From Labia minor (taxonomy: Eukaryota; Arthropoda; Insecta; Dermaptera; Spongiphoridae): a DNA stretch of 64,000 bases. Shown here piece by piece: positions 45,335-58,985 of the stretch; position 1 is the stretch's first letter; each line of letters opens with the position of its first letter. The stretch lies in the NCBI GenBank assembly GCA_963082975.1, contig OY720345.1, positions 4,105,001 through 4,169,000 on the forward strand, written 5' to 3'. The notes under the pieces were generated by a model. It was not told the origin of the DNA, made no database searches, and saw only the letters and a list, made by a program, of their open reading frames with translations. The position numbers and the translations under genes are program-made.

Positions 45335-45819
45335 TAATTTATTTTCACATATATATATATTCTTTTTTTTTTCTTGTCAAATGTCATTTTATATATATAT
45401 AATTATTATCTCACAATTAAGTTATCTAAAGAGAATTTGTAAAATTTATTTTTATTTTAATATACATAGTTTTTTTCGTGTTGAATATGTATTGAATTTT
45501 TTTGTATTATAACGTGAAGACCACGCCTTATATCATGACCACCCACGGCCGATGTGGTATAAAACAAATATTTATACCAACGATGGATGCCATTGTTAAT
45601 ATACTTATGATCATCTCTATTCAAAACATTATTATAATATGCTTAATATAATACCTAAATGAATAATTTAATAATTTTTCTTTAATTAAGCATCTTTTAA
45701 TGTTATACTTTTATTTTGTTTTTATTTTTAATTTTAAAAACTTAATATGAATTTTTAAAATTAAATTTGATTGCTTTTCTTTTTTGTTTTGTCTGTTAAT
45801 GTTATTTGAATTTCAATAT
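45335..45819. other. Downstream or intronic AT-rich stretch
   Basis: It contains a hairpin-like GGTATAAA/TTTATACC near 45557-45580 and T-rich tracts. No gene. Confidence 0.45.
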
Positions 45820-46849
45820 AACGAGCTATCGCTCGGCCCTTTAAAAAATATTGATATACAATTCTTTAATTATTTATTAAAATTATTACTTCTTGCATCA
45901 ATCTGATTAAAATGAATGGAACTTGGGGTCATTAATAATAATATAAATTATCTAACTATCTAACTATCTAAAACTTAATTAATAAAAGAACAATAAATAA
46001 ATAAATAAATTAGTAATTTAATAAAAAATAAATACGAAAATAAATAAAAAAACAACATAAAATTAACTAATAAAACATTATAAAAATTAACAAAAAATTA
46101 AACGACAAAACAGATTAAAAAATTTAAATATTTTAGAGAAAAAAAAATAATTAAAAAGTATAGTAACTAATTAATAAAATAAATATTAACTAATAATTAA
46201 AAAAATAAATGGAAAAAATTTCAAATATTTTAAAAGAACGAATTAAAAAATTATTTATTTATGATTTTCTATTTGTATTTAATATTATTAGATCATATTT
46301 ATTTAATAATTTATTTTGAATAAGATATTTAATTAATTATCTTTTTAAATGAATTAAAGAAAGCAATTGTTTTTAACATATCATAAATAATATGTATAAT
46401 ATGTTTTCAAAATAGAATCACATAAAGATAATTTTTATACTTTCAATGTTTGCAAGACAAATAAGATCACTTTTAGATTTTTTTTGGCGAAACATTAATA
46501 AATATATTTTGTAATTTGATTCTAAAATATTATTAAAATAAATATTTTTAATTTTATTTCCCAATTAAATAAAAATTTTAAAAATATTTTAAATATAAAA
46601 AAAATATTAATACATTTTCAATTAATAAAGGATGGCAAAAGGCAAATAGGGACGTCAGTGACGTCATATAAATTTAAATTAAGAAAAAACTAATGAAGAT
46701 GATTTTTTCCGAGGCTGAAACCAATACAGATCGATATTTCTTTGTAAAAATTATCTATGGTGTGAATTTCAAAAAATTCTATCGAGCGATTTAATATCTC
46801 AAAAATGTGCTAATATATATACAATTTTTGCTAGTATAATAAGATAAGA
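45820..46849 (-). mobile_element. Helitron family 2, 3'-truncated copy (e)
   Basis: The 5' end is A|TCTTATCTTATTATAC on the minus strand at 46849. It includes the GACGTCAGTGACGTCATATA block and CCTTTAAAAAATATTGATAT near the 3' side, but the terminal CCGAGCC palindrome and the tRNA-like module are missing. It may lie within an intron of the host gene. Confidence 0.7.
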
Positions 46850-47954
46850 TATATATAATTATAAATCAAGATTAGAATTTCTATACTTTATCTAGAATAA
46901 TATTTCTAAACGATTATTATAAATTTGTAACAAGTAAATTAAAATGGAGAATTTGCGTTTGCATTTCCTACAAGAAAATATTCAAATAAGCACCTCATTT
47001 GTAGAGCAAATCGTCACCAAAATATAAATTACTAAGCGTGCGTGGGTGACCCTGCAAGGACGTCCGAATCGGAAAACTTTAATAGAATCAAAGGAATAAA
47101 CGCTAAAGTGCAGGCATTCATTATTCCCTGTCAACAACCAATCATGTTATGCGTCTCTTAATTTTTTATCATTTATCTTATCTATTCAAGAAATGAATGA
47201 CAATTGACAATTTCTTAAAAAAAAAGCCTTTTTTTTTCTTTTAATTTTTTATTAATATAAATATTATTTTTCTATGAATTCCACATGGTAACCACTTTTG
47301 TATGATGCTTAACATTTATGATGACATCACGATGCCAAGGCCATTGACTTGATATTATATTACAAAATACAAATTATATACATTACCTTTTATTTATTTT
47401 TTTAACAAGCACTTCTCCTCTCAACTACAAAATCAACTCCAAAACAAGTTTTAATAAATAAGAATTATTACTCAATAATTAATTTTTTCAGGTCATTTTA
47501 ATGAAAAATTTTGTGTTATAGTAGTTTATTATTTTCTAAATTTATTTGATAAATTCGTAAATTAATATTCGATTAAAACATTTATTGGATGTATTTAAAA
47601 TACAATATTAATGTCGTAGTTTAAAGCTGGATTATGTGAACATATAGTCAATCATTAATTAATTAATATTTTTATATTAATTTAGTAAATTATATTATAA
47701 TATTAAATATTTAATTATTAAAAGTATTATATGTATATATTATATATATATAATATGTCTAAAACAAACAATTCAAACACAAAAGAAAAATTATTTATTT
47801 ATTGATATTCATTATTATTTATTGTAAATAATGTACCGATAAGTATTAAGAATTATTTTTTATATTCAGGATTGTCATTTTAAGTTGTATAGTGGTAAAA
47901 CAGGGAATTTGGAATATTCATCATTGGTTTTTAAAAATATGATATTTAACTTTT
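46850..47954. other. Non-coding stretch
   Basis: A GC-richer patch at about 47030-47090 (AAGCGTGCGTGGGTGACCC) has no identifiable frame. The rest is AT-rich. Confidence 0.45.
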
Positions 47955-48366
47955 TACTATCTTGCCAGAGATAGTATTGTGATCATGAAAATTATCGATG
48001 TAGAGATTTTGATGTTTTTATATGTTTCGAAGGTCCCTGAGTCATTTTCACTAAGGTTGAGAAAAATGTCTGTGTGTGTGTGTGTATGTGTGTATGTATG
48101 TAGACAAGATTACGCAAAAATGGTTTGAGCTAGAATAATAAAATTTGGTATACGGGCATTATTCAAAATTCGTAGTTTTCTATCCACTTTTGAGAAATGT
48201 GGCTCATTCGGAAGAGGAACATTACCTACAACGTTTTGATTTTCTTTCCTCTAAAGTAACCGTAAAAATAAAGCTATAGGTTTGATAGTTTTTCACATGA
48301 TTAAAAATTGTATAAAACTGCTATTGGTATAGAATTTCAGGTTGATTGATTGAATCGCTCAAAGTA
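47955..48366 (+). mobile_element. HINE family 1, 3'-truncated copy J
   Basis: 5' TACTATCTTGCC with GAGATAGTA, a GT/GTAT microsatellite, body to GAATCGCTCAAAGTA, then unrelated sequence. The 3' subterminal repeat and stem-loop are absent. Confidence 0.83.
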
Positions 48367-49713
48367 TATTAAACATTTGTCTGTTTTATTTATAAATTTT
48401 GATGATTCTCACTCAATAAATAGAAGGTATCTATGTATTTCTGACATAACCTTGGGAACTTATTTAAATTCACATTTAACCAGATTTTTAGGCAGAAAAA
48501 TCGTTAAAAATTTGTCTCATTCTTAAATAAAATTATTTATTTTTCTGTTAACAAAATTGAATCATTTGAATGATTGAAATGAATAATAAGGTAGCAATAT
48601 AGATCAAAGCTGCAATTATTTTTTCTATAAATATTATAAGATTTCCGAGGACAACAAATTGTTTAAATAAGTAACTATTATATAGTCGTACATGGATTTA
48701 ATATTTTTTCTAAATTCGTTTAAAATTAAATTTATTTATTTATTTTTAATAGAATAATATTATTGCTAATTTTCCTCGAAATGTAATTGGATTTTATCTC
48801 TTTAGTTTATATTTGAAAAGATCATCTCATAACTAATTAATAGAGGTTTCTTCCAATGAGCTTATTTGTTTTGTTTTTTTGAAGGGCGTTTATTAATTAA
48901 TTAATTAATCATTTCTCGAGGTTTCTTGTCTTGAGCATGACTTGGCAAATTTTTTCTTAAATTAATCGAATTTCAGAGTGTTTCTCTCTTAAATAACATA
49001 CAGAATAGAATAAAATAAGAGAAATTATCAATTCGATTGATAAAATCCAGGAAGACAAACGATCTTTTGAAAATATATTCGTGACTCCTTTCAAAGTGTA
49101 ATTACAAATTGCTCGCCCAATCAAGGCCCCCTTTCTCTTTCATATGTTTCACTGACACCTTTGGCCATAAAACTGCATCTCTTTGAACTTTCGTTTTTAT
49201 TTTTATTTGAATTTCAATTGGTTTGTTGTTTTTTTTTTTTTTTTTTGGTTGGTTCGATTAGCAAATATAAACAAATCGGTATAATATTTTTTATTAAATT
49301 TTCTCATTTATATCAACTTATATTAAAATTTAATTAAATGCAATGAGGACAAATTAAAAAAAAAATCACTTAATTAAAACTTATTTAGGCAGGTTCCAAA
49401 AGAATCTTCTCATAAAAATGTTATCGCATAATATAACTTCTAAAATTTGATTATAATTATCTAACCTACCTACAATTAAAATTGGAGAGCAATATATTTT
49501 GCAATGCAAAATTTTTACTGTTATATTATAATAAACTTATATAGCCATTTTAAAAATAAAATATCTGTTAATATTTTCCAGGCTCTACAATACTACAGTA
49601 TTTTTTATCTAATTATAAGAATAATTATATTTTTTTTAATCTACATTATCCTATATAGTCATCATTAATTTTATTTGGCAAATTTAGGTAAATATATGTA
49701 TCAAGAAGAATAA
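48367..49713. other. Non-coding stretch
   Basis: AT-rich with a long T run at about 49228-49246 and (TTAA)n near 48893-48908. No gene. Confidence 0.5.
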
Positions 49714-49727
49714 ATAGGAAAAATATA

Positions 49728-50005
49728 AAAAAATACCCTGACTTTGTACGTCCTACGTAAGGACAACGCCTATCAAGCCGGTTATATCAATGAGGTGTCC
49801 TATGATCAGTAGAACCGGTCCTTACCTTGATTTCCTTGATCGGAGGCGCTATCAAGTAGCTTTTCCCCAATGTTGTTCCCGGAGGCTGGGTTGACTCCGT
49901 CCCATAGACCCCAGCTAGGGAAATGCCCTTGCCAGGCCCGGGACTTGAACCCGGGACCATGTGAATGTGAGGCAGGTTCGCTACCCACACACCCAATGGC
50001 GCCTT
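49728..50005 (-). mobile_element. tRNA-derived SINE, copy 2
   Basis: Flanked by a 14 bp target duplication ATAGGAAAAATATA (49714-49727 and 50006-50019). On the minus strand the head is GGCGCCATTGGGTGTGTGGG with TAGCGAACCTG and the B box GGGTTCAAGTCCC, and the tail ends GTCAGGGTATTTTTTT. The target duplication shows LINE-type mobilisation. Confidence 0.9.
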
Positions 50006-50019
50006 ATAGGAAAAATATA

Positions 50020-50047
50020 TAAAGAAAAAAAAATACTATTTAAAATT

Positions 50048-50094
<47 letters not shown>

Positions 50095-50616
50095 AGTGAC
50101 TCATACAGAAATTTAAATATAATACATGTTATGAGGCGACTTTGTTGATACTCCATTAGTATTAAGTAATTTATTTATTAATTCGTATTTTATTATAATT
50201 TGTTTATTTATTTATTCTTATATATGGTCATATTTTCTTAATTTAAAGTTTTTGATATGATCTGACAATGTAGCGTTCATAGCTTGTATGTTTCACCATT
50301 TCATACTTAAATAGGCGAGTATGTTATTTTGATGTCTATGTTATGTGTAAATTACTGTAATATTCAGTAATTTAATTAAGTTCTTAAGAAATTCTAAATA
50401 TAGCTATATGTATTTTAAAATTTAAATTTTTTTAAATTGTTTATTGTTTAATTACAAAATTTAAATATAAAAATTTCAATTATATTTTACTTATTTAAGA
50501 TTTAAGTACTAATCTATAGGACTATAACTATTCATTATTAAAACTTGGTGAAATTGTAACATTAATAATTTCAATTTGAATTTATCGTATGCTTATTTAT
50601 ATTATTCTATTTATAA
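50020..50616. other. AT-rich non-coding stretch
   Basis: (AT)n at about 50050-50088. Nothing else recognised. Confidence 0.5.
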
Positions 50617-50981
50617 CATGGGTGTCTAAACTATGACCATTCGAAAGCGATATTGCAAAAAAAAAAAAAAAAAAAAATCCTGGGCCGCACATAAATATTT
50701 TTTCAACAAATGAAAATAAAATTAACTACAGGAAAACCTCTCTATAAGGACACGTCTAATAGGTACTCTTCATTCATTTTAATTCACAATAAACATTGTT
50801 TTTAATAGTGTTTTGAGAATGTCCTTATAGAGCGGTTTTACTGCATATATAGTTTTATTAAAATAAAATAACTGCTTTTTATTATATTTTTTTATTTGAA
50901 TTAAATATTATATATAATTATAAAATTATAAATTTAAATATTTTCATAAATTGCGTTTGGGCCGCACTTTAGACAAGCATG
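50617..50981. mobile_element. hAT-like MITE
   Basis: Inverted ends contain TGTCTAAACTATG on the left and, reversed, TGTCTAAAGTGCGGCC on the right. It has an A run at about 50657. A pogo-type MITE is nested at 50729-50843. No clear 8 bp duplication. Confidence 0.55.
50729..50843. mobile_element. pogo/Tigger-like MITE, nested
   Basis: 115 bp with inverted ends CAGGAAAACCTCTCTATAAG and its near-complement CTTATAGAGCGGTTTTACTG. The left flank is TA; the right flank is CATA, probably a mutated TA. The CAGTAAAACC-CTCTATAAGGACA theme is typical of pogo-type elements. Confidence 0.7.
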
Positions 50982-50999
50982 ATATCTATACATCTATAG

Positions 51000-51225
51000 C
51001 AGGGGTAGGCAAAAGCCGGCACTCGGCCCTTTTGCTTATTTTATCCGGCCCGCCTTCCCGTTGAAAAAATTTATCTCTTATTATGATCTTTCATTCAATA
51101 TGGCTCTAAAAAAAAGGTAAATTTTTATTTACAAATGTCCCGGTTTCGAAATATGGTCCTCCGGCCCGGGAGACATTTTGAAAATTACATTTTGGCCCGC
51201 GTTTAAAAGTATTTGCCCACCCCTG
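51000..51225. mobile_element. hAT MITE with 8 bp target duplication
   Basis: The ends are CAGGGGTAGGCAAA and TTTGCCCACCCCTG, flanked by ATCTATAG on both sides (50992-50999 and 51226-51233). It shares the core (GTCCCGGTTTCGAAATATGG) with the foldbacks at 7765, 19693 and 21801 but lacks their extra outer arms. Confidence 0.88.
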
Positions 51226-51233
51226 ATCTATAG

Positions 51234-51954
51234 TGTAACTTTTCATAATATGTAATATTAAAACCCGCAAATCTTCATTTTTACCCATGTTTTATTTTTA
51301 TTTTTAAAATTTAAAATCTTATTTATAAAAATGAATTTTATTTCTTTAACGTTTCTATGATGATTTATCTACTGCATACTCACATTCCAATGACACTAAT
51401 GATTAATTCACTATTCATCATAATAATCTAGGACAATTTTTTACTAATCTCCTACTTACTACGTAATATTATATATGTGTAAACGTATTATATAATTTTA
51501 TGTTTTAATAATCAAACATCAAATTTTACAATTATTCTATGACCTATGATTAATTTAATATTACTCTAAAAATATAATTAAATACCGATATTTTTCCAAG
51601 ATCCATGATCAATTGGACTTTGATAATCCACCTCTCATCTTCCTATTTTCAAATGCAAATCATTAATGACAAAAACTTTCAAAGCGTGAACTGGTTTGAT
51701 TCCTGACAATCTTTAAGATAATAATAAATGCAAGGAAAAAATCCCAAACAACTTTATTCTACATTAAATCCACCAAACTGAGAGTAGTCCTCATTAAACC
51801 CATCTCTTGTTTTTATTTATTAATTAGTTTAATTAGTTTATTTCACCCGATTTTTTCAAATAAAGTTGTCATACTAAATAATTGAATACAAGAGATTATT
51901 TATTCAACTTACAATTAATAGAAAATGTATGAGATTAATACGAATCATTCAAAA
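51234..51954. other. AT-rich non-coding stretch
   Basis: No recognisable feature. Confidence 0.5.
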
Positions 51955-51971
51955 TTACACAATAATTAATA

Positions 51972-52211
51972 AAAAAAAACCTCTGCCTATCATGTCGGTT
52001 ATATCAATGAGGTGTCCTATGATCAGTAGAACGGGTCATCTTAACCTTTATCTTGATTTTCTTGATCGGAGGCGCTATCAAGTAGCTTTTCTCCAATGTT
52101 GTTCCCGGAGGCTGGGTTGACCCCAGCTAGGGAAATTCCCCTGCCACTTGAACCCGAGACAATGTGAATGTGAGGCAGGTTCGCTACCCACACACCCAAT
52201 GGCGTCTTGTT
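51972..52211 (-). mobile_element. tRNA-derived SINE, copy 3
   Basis: A 17 bp target duplication TTACACAATAATTAATA flanks it (51955-51971, 52212-52228). It shares the body with copies 1 and 2 but has a deletion across the B-box-adjacent region. The tail is T-rich on the minus strand. Confidence 0.88.
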
Positions 52212-52228
52212 TTACACAATAATTAATA

Positions 52229-54045
52229 GCTTCTGAAAAAAGACATGAAAATACCCTTAAAATATATTTCTAATAATCAATTTGGTTTACGTATATATTC
52301 TAATATCGAATTAATTAAATGTATTTACTTACTAAATTGTTATTGTTATTGTATGATTTATAATTTAATTTTTCATTTGCTTTTTTCTATTAGGTATTTG
52401 TTAAATTCATATTATATTTTATTATGTACCTACACCTTTTATTTTGTTCAATTATTATAATATACCTGTTCCTCATGTTAAACAATATTTAATAAAAAAT
52501 ATATTATTAATTCATTATTATATAAAATCAATGTAATATACATTATACATTAATAATTTTTCAATTGTCTATATTGGTAATTTGAAATGATATTCTTATA
52601 TTTATTAATTTGTTTTTTTTTTCAAAACGTGCGGTTAGTAAATTTTCGAAATTTATATATATATTTTTTTTTTTCCAATAAAATTTTTTTGACATACTTA
52701 GACATTTCAATATTTAACCACATACAAACAATTTTTTTTAAATCTTTTAAGATAGATCTTCACGCAAGATCAAAGTTGTTCATCTCTCCTCTTTTAATAT
52801 TATGATTCCCTTTGACATGTATTATCTCAATTCCTGTCGGGGTTCCCACCATCTCGTGCGTCTGCTTTTAATGAAGCACAAGTCTTTTCACGCTTTCTTT
52901 GTCTTTTTCGATTTATTAACAAATCTGAAAAAATTTTTCCCGCTACTAAAATGTGCAGCTCGCCTTCTACACATCGTATTGTCTAAAATTAATTTATATT
53001 GCAATAATTTTGCGACATCATTTTAATAATAATAAGAAAAAAAAAGAAAAAAAGAAAATTGAAAATCATTATTATAAATTTGAAACAATGCGATTATACT
53101 ATTACTTAAGGTATTCTATGCTTTTTGTGAAGAAATAATTTAACAAAAAAATTCCCAATATTTGCCTAAGCATCTAATTCTCAAGCTTACCCTTGTCGTG
53201 CTTACAAAATACGAAATTCTTTTGACTGATGAAATTTATTCTCTTTTCCTCTTGATTAATTAACCTATAAATAATAGTAATCCATTAAACATTAAACGAT
53301 TGAAGGTGCTTTTTAAAAATTCACATTCACAAGTTGTCAACACAATTAGTACCAGTTTAATTTTTAATATTACAATTACTTTTTTTTTCTATCTTCATTA
53401 TAATATATAATTAAATAAATATTTATGAAAATAAAATGAACATTATTAATTATTTTTAAAACTATATAATTATTAAAATTTAAATTATTTCATTATTTAT
53501 TTTATTCACTTATTAAAGTGAAAATTAATTTTTTATTATATATATTTATATAATGCATAATGAATTTCTTCCCCTTTAGTTTATGACATTCTATTAAATG
53601 TTTATTAGTATTATACCTTTTATTTTAATCTCATGAATGATATCTAATCTATATAAATATATATAAAGATTTTTGTCTCCACATTGCTCAGAATTAGAAT
53701 GTTTTTTACATATCTTTGAGTTTCATGACCTCTAGAATCCAAAATGAGAACTTTTAAAATAAATTATATTTTTAGTATTATAAATAAAACGAAAAAATTA
53801 TATATTTGAATAATTTTGTATTCATTGTGTTGAACATGTATGAATAAATGGATAGGTATTCTGAACCGAGTTCAGGTGAAGCTTTTGCTAAATTCTAATA
53901 AAATGTTTTATAGCATTATTACAAAAAAAAAAAAAAAAAAAAAAATCCCAATGGAGTTACTTAATCTTGTGCATACACACACAAATACAAATCTAATATT
54001 GAAAGTGTTTAATGATATGTAAAATAATATTTAAAGATTATTTAG
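52229..54045. other. AT-rich non-coding stretch
   Basis: Hydrophobic T-rich short frames (for example 52245-52460) lack motifs and are treated as chance. A 24-base A run lies at about 53922. Confidence 0.5.
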
Positions 54046-54857
54046 TGTGAATGGCTAAAATCAGCCTTCATTACAATTACAAAGAAACAAGCTCCTAAGA
54101 AATGCACTAATTTTCGTCTGATTAGTTTTATGAGAAATATACTGAAAACCTTTCGTTCGCATACTACTACTACTACTACTACTACGCTTGAATCCAATGT
54201 GAGTTTAACATTGACGATTCGCAATTTGGATTCCGTTGAGCTTTTGGCACTCGAGAAGCACTATTTTGTTTAATGTTCAATCTGTATGCTGTTAAACTCT
54301 TTAAGGATATTACGGGAGGATCAAAACCAATGGCGGCATAGTGAACTTGATCCAATATGCAGACGATACAGTGATTTTGTCAGAAAATATAGAACTTCTT
54401 CTGAATAAAATTTCCCAAGTTGGAAAAAATGCCCGCTTAAATATCAAGATAGTCAAACAAAATTCATGGTATTTAACGACCATTCACACAAGAACGGTTC
54501 AGGTTCAATGGAATATCTTGGATTCATCGCGGACGATCAATTGATTCCAGACCGAGAGATTAAATCTCGAGCCACCTTTAATAAGATTGAGAGTCTTCTT
54601 CTACAATGATATTCTAAACCTTCAAACTCCTTAACATATTATTATATAATATCAGAGATTGGTCCAATGCTAGGTTTGGTCTATTCTACTTTATGGAGCA
54701 AAGAGGCATGGACTGCTACAATTGAGGACCATCAAGGAAAATAGGAGAAGAACAACCAACATACTGGATGAGGAATATAAGGGAGTCGACGGGTATGCTG
54801 AGTGACGTAAATCTCTTTCACGCTGCAGAAGACAAGGAAGTGATCAAAGTCACATAA
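54046..54857 (+). pseudogene. LINE reverse transcriptase relic
   Basis: Pieces of a non-LTR ORF2 are readable in several frames: WLKSAFITITKKQAPKK and FRLISFMRNILKTF near 54055-54150, QYADDTVILSENIELLLNKI (the YADD catalytic motif) at about 54352-54410, KFMVF and YLGFIADDQLIPDREIKSR at 54460-54570, and a C-terminal piece TYWMRNIRESTGMLSDVNLF at about 54760. The thumb region and much of the core are deleted. An (ACT)n stretch at about 54163-54184 has expanded inside it. The order of blocks fits insect endonuclease-reverse transcriptase LINEs. Confidence 0.78.
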
Positions 54858-55005
54858 AGAAAAAGATACATAAATACCTATATTTACTTATACTCGTATA
54901 TTTATGATCTATTATTAGGAACAATTTAATCTAAATTTTAATTAAATGAATAATTAAAATTTATTTTAGTATTAATTAATTTAGTTTTTATTTTTATCGT
55001 GATTA

Positions 55006-55485
55006 TCTATCTATATATTTAAAAGACAGTTCTATCCCATACAACTTATGCGATTTGGGCCATTCCAATGCCATTGGATAGCCCTCAGGCTCATCTATTA
55101 ATAGCGTGAAATTCATTGGAAAACAAGAAATACTTTTTGAGAAAAGAGAAAAAATAATTTTTTTCTTACTTTTTATTATTTGTGACGTCACACCCAGTGC
55201 CTCTTATATCTTATAATATTTTTCAATCTTTTGCGTTTCAATTTCTTTACGTGTGAGGGCTCTTACACTGCTTCGCTAATATATAATTAAATTAAAATAT
55301 ATTTTAAATAAGAAGACAAAAAGACTGGAATGTTTTATGTAAGATACTGATTGAAACAAAATGGATGAAAACCTTTTACTACTTTCAACCAAATACTATG
55401 TACCACTCGGGGGGGGGGGGGGGGGTTCAGGGGGCGGAGGCCCCGTCTAGGTGTGAAGAGCGCCGAAGACGCTCGGAGCAGCTAG
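55006..55485 (+). mobile_element. Helitron family 1, complete non-autonomous copy
   Basis: It begins A|TCTATCTATATATTT at 55006 and ends with the stem-loop GAGCG-CCGAAGA-CGCTC, then GGAGCAG and CTAG before T at 55486. It includes TGTGACGTCACAC and a 17-base G run (about 55409). 480 bp, non-coding. It is the best reference copy of family 1. Confidence 0.82.
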
Positions 55486-56779
55486 TTCTATTTTATTGAA
55501 AATATAAAAAATATAAATTACTCACATTAAGCCAATTACATTGTGCTAATTATTATTATTATTATTTTATTTTTGTATATTTGTATACTACACTATTTTA
55601 AATAATAACTATGAACTCAAAAAAAAAAACATTAAATGTTAAAAATGCCTTAATGTAAGCTTTAACACCGCTACTTATAAGTAATTTAAAAGGAACTCAC
55701 GAGAACCATTAATTTGCAAGGAAAAATGAAAAATAAAATTTATTTAACAATATATATATATGTAAGTATTTAAATATCCCGATAAGAATTTTAATTTAAA
55801 TATATTTTATAAAAATCTGCTTTCAAACAGAGATGATGAAAAATAGTAAAGTTAAAAAAAAAAATATTAAATGTATCATACACGTATAACATAGTAGGTT
55901 ATAAATAAAAATGGGTTTAATTTACAATTACTAATATATATTTAACAGCAGAATAAATTGTTTTAAATTATTTAAATAATAAATACGAAAGGAAAAATTA
56001 CATTTGATTTTTAATTACATTTGATCAATTTATTATTTATTAAATTACAATTTTATAATTTGTCTAATTTGAATATTGATTAATACAATAAATATTTTCT
56101 ATTCAATTTTATTTAATTTTTTTATAGATTATCTAAGATATAATATTTTAAATTTATAAAATATTAATATAATAAAAAACGTATAGGAGAGTATTTATTA
56201 TATTTTAAATTATACTTATAATTATGTATAATATATTAATTTCTTTCTTGATACTTATAGATATATTTTCTTTATTTACAAGGCAAGAGTTTTCACATTT
56301 TTGAATAATCTTTGAGATATTTATTCCCTAAACCAAGATATATATTATATAAAATTAATATTATAATAACTTCAAATTATATATGATATATTTACTATAT
56401 TTTTTTTTATATATAAAATTCAAATTTTAAATAATTTTAAAATGTCCTCTCGTGATAAAATCATCTCATTTTTTTTTCATAAAAGATGAAATAAATCCTT
56501 AACTTTTTAACATAATCCGCATTATCAATATGCCAAATATAATTAAAAATAAATGAATATAGTAATTTTATTAATAAATCAAATTTAAATTTTAAAATAA
56601 ATGATAATCTTTTGATTCATTTCACATTTATGTCTATTATTTTATGCTATTCTTTATGCTAAAAATGTATAACTATTATATATATATATATAATGAGCTT
56701 GTTATAATAAGTATTATATTTTTTCATTTAGTTCAATTTTAGCAATGGTTTTGTAATTTCAGATAAACTCCCTAATCTC
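55486..56779. other. AT-rich non-coding stretch
   Basis: No recognisable feature. Confidence 0.5.
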
Positions 56780-57120
56780 GTTTTAACTAATACTTTCTCA
56801 TCCCATCGCTTTCGCTCTTATCAATGAGGTCATGATGGTAAATTTATGTTCCCATTAGGCCCCCAGCAGGTGTGTCCCAATAAGCCACCGTGTGAGTGAT
56901 AAGCCCCCCCCTCCCACTTGGTCAAAGAAACATCAATGCCTTCCGTAAATGGACAAATCGCTTTCCGTTTCCGGGGGCCGTGTTCGATCTGCTCAGGGCT
57001 AACGGAGCTTGGAGTTGCTTGCTCTTCTACAGCACAACTGCAAAGAAAGCACGAAATGGCCAACCAAGCGCACAAGCATTGATTTTAACAAAGCTCCTCT
57101 CCTTGCTCTCTTTCTCTTGA
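56780..57120. other. GC-richer island, function unknown
   Basis: Short frames run on both strands (for example 56830-57075 minus) without known motifs. Composition is similar to the islands before the host gene, so it may be an unrecognised exon or regulatory region. Confidence 0.3.
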
Positions 57121-57706
57121 GTGGGTTTTTTTTTTTTATCATCCTCGTTGATTAGCATTCAAATTTTTATGAGAACATTGTAAGAATAATATAAATTTTT
57201 AGATTAAGAAATAAAAAAAAAAGAGGAAGAGTTCTTCTTCCCATGCCTCTTGATCGTCTCCCTTCCTACTTCCTGATATTAACTGACTATTATTTATATT
57301 TTGTAATTTCATTTGTTTAATTTCATTCGCATATCTATATAATAGGTTTGACCCTATCAATGACCAAATGTTAATCCCTTCCACTTCCGAATTATCCGGA
57401 TGTAACCTATTTTATGCTTTAACATTATTATTACTATTTCTATCATTTTTTCCGTCTTCATTGCCCTCACTTAATCTAATGTATATTATATGCAAATATT
57501 ATTTACCCCTTTCAAATTAAAAAACAAATCATTAAAATTAAATGTCTTTACAAAAAATATTGAAAAATATAAATATGTTATATAAATATTTTTATATATT
57601 TCGAATAAAATCATATCAAGATATATTTTTCTAGATTTAATTTAAATGGATTTCATTTTTGCACAATTCAACAAATCTTACCTCTTACAAGAGAACTAAA
57701 AAAAAT
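57121..57706. other. AT-rich non-coding stretch
   Basis: No recognisable feature. Confidence 0.5.
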
Positions 57707-57974
57707 CTGGAGTGTCTCCACTCGACTATCTCGCAAATTTGAATTGAATTAAATAACATAATATATTATATTTAATTTAAATTTAATTAATTATAAATTA
57801 TAAATTAAAATCAATAAATAATATTTATTAAACCAGAGCGTGTTTGGTTCTTTGTTGACGTCACTTTCTCAACCTTAGTGAAAATGACTCAGGGACCTTC
57901 AAAACGTATAAAAACATTAAAATCTCGACATTGAAAATTTTCGTGCTCGCAATACTATCTCTGTCGAGATAGTA
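57707..57974 (-). mobile_element. HINE family 1, internally deleted copy K
   Basis: Both ends are kept: on the minus strand the 5' hairpin arms TACTATCTC and GAGATAGTA (57974 side) and the 3' stem-loop (57707 side). The middle, from the microsatellite to the CACGTG block, is deleted, leaving 268 bp. It shows that both termini can survive without the interior. Confidence 0.86.
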
Positions 57975-58950
57975 AATATATACAATGATATTTAATTGAA
58001 ATTAATTAATTATCATTTCTTGAAAATCTTAATTATATATTTTAATATTGCACAAATATAATAAGTATAATATTTTTATAATACATTAAATTATATGTTT
58101 TTCAAAAAATAATTTCATCTTTTTTTAAATTTCCCATTTAAAATATTATAGTATGTTAATTTTTTTTTTTTTTTTTATTTTTTTATTTTTTTTTTATAGA
58201 TATCTATGTAGGTATTATCGATTGAAATATATAATTATTTATTTATTATTTTTTTTTATTAACATACTATTCTGAAATTTAGAAACTTAACGATGTGAGT
58301 TGTTAATCTTATCTCTTAGTTTTGTTAAGCTATTTAAAAGAATACTCAAACTTTTCTTTTCAAAAGTTAGGAATAAAGATTTCTGATTACTGATTGGTTA
58401 ATCCAGGTTACAAGTCAATTGACAATGAAAACATAAAATTTTTGGTCTCTGCTATATTATATTTGCTATTTGTTCCAAATCAATTGCATCTTAACGATAG
58501 GATAGATAGGATTTGGAATCATTCTCGGATTACCTACAAGAATCATACTCATTAATTCCATTGTAAATTTCTTTAAAAATTTACTAATCAATGAATGATT
58601 TCAATTAAACTTGGATAAATGATTTTTAGTAACCAAACTAGCTATTGAATTGAATATTAAAAAGATTTATATGATTTTTATAATTTATTTTTAATTTAGG
58701 AGGGGCTATAATACCAATTAATAATTATTTACCTGATAACGCGCGCGCGGTTGCGTTTAATTATTATATTTTCGGTTAATTTATTTATTTATTATAATTT
58801 TATCCAGGCAAGAGAAATTGAATTCCTGATTTTTATATCATATTTATTTTTATTTTTATTTCTAAAGATGAAACACTCATCCTTCTGGTTTAGAAATAAT
58901 TATGTTCCTTTATATTAAATCCAATTACAATATACACGTATATACAAAAC

Positions 58951-58985
<35 letters not shown>

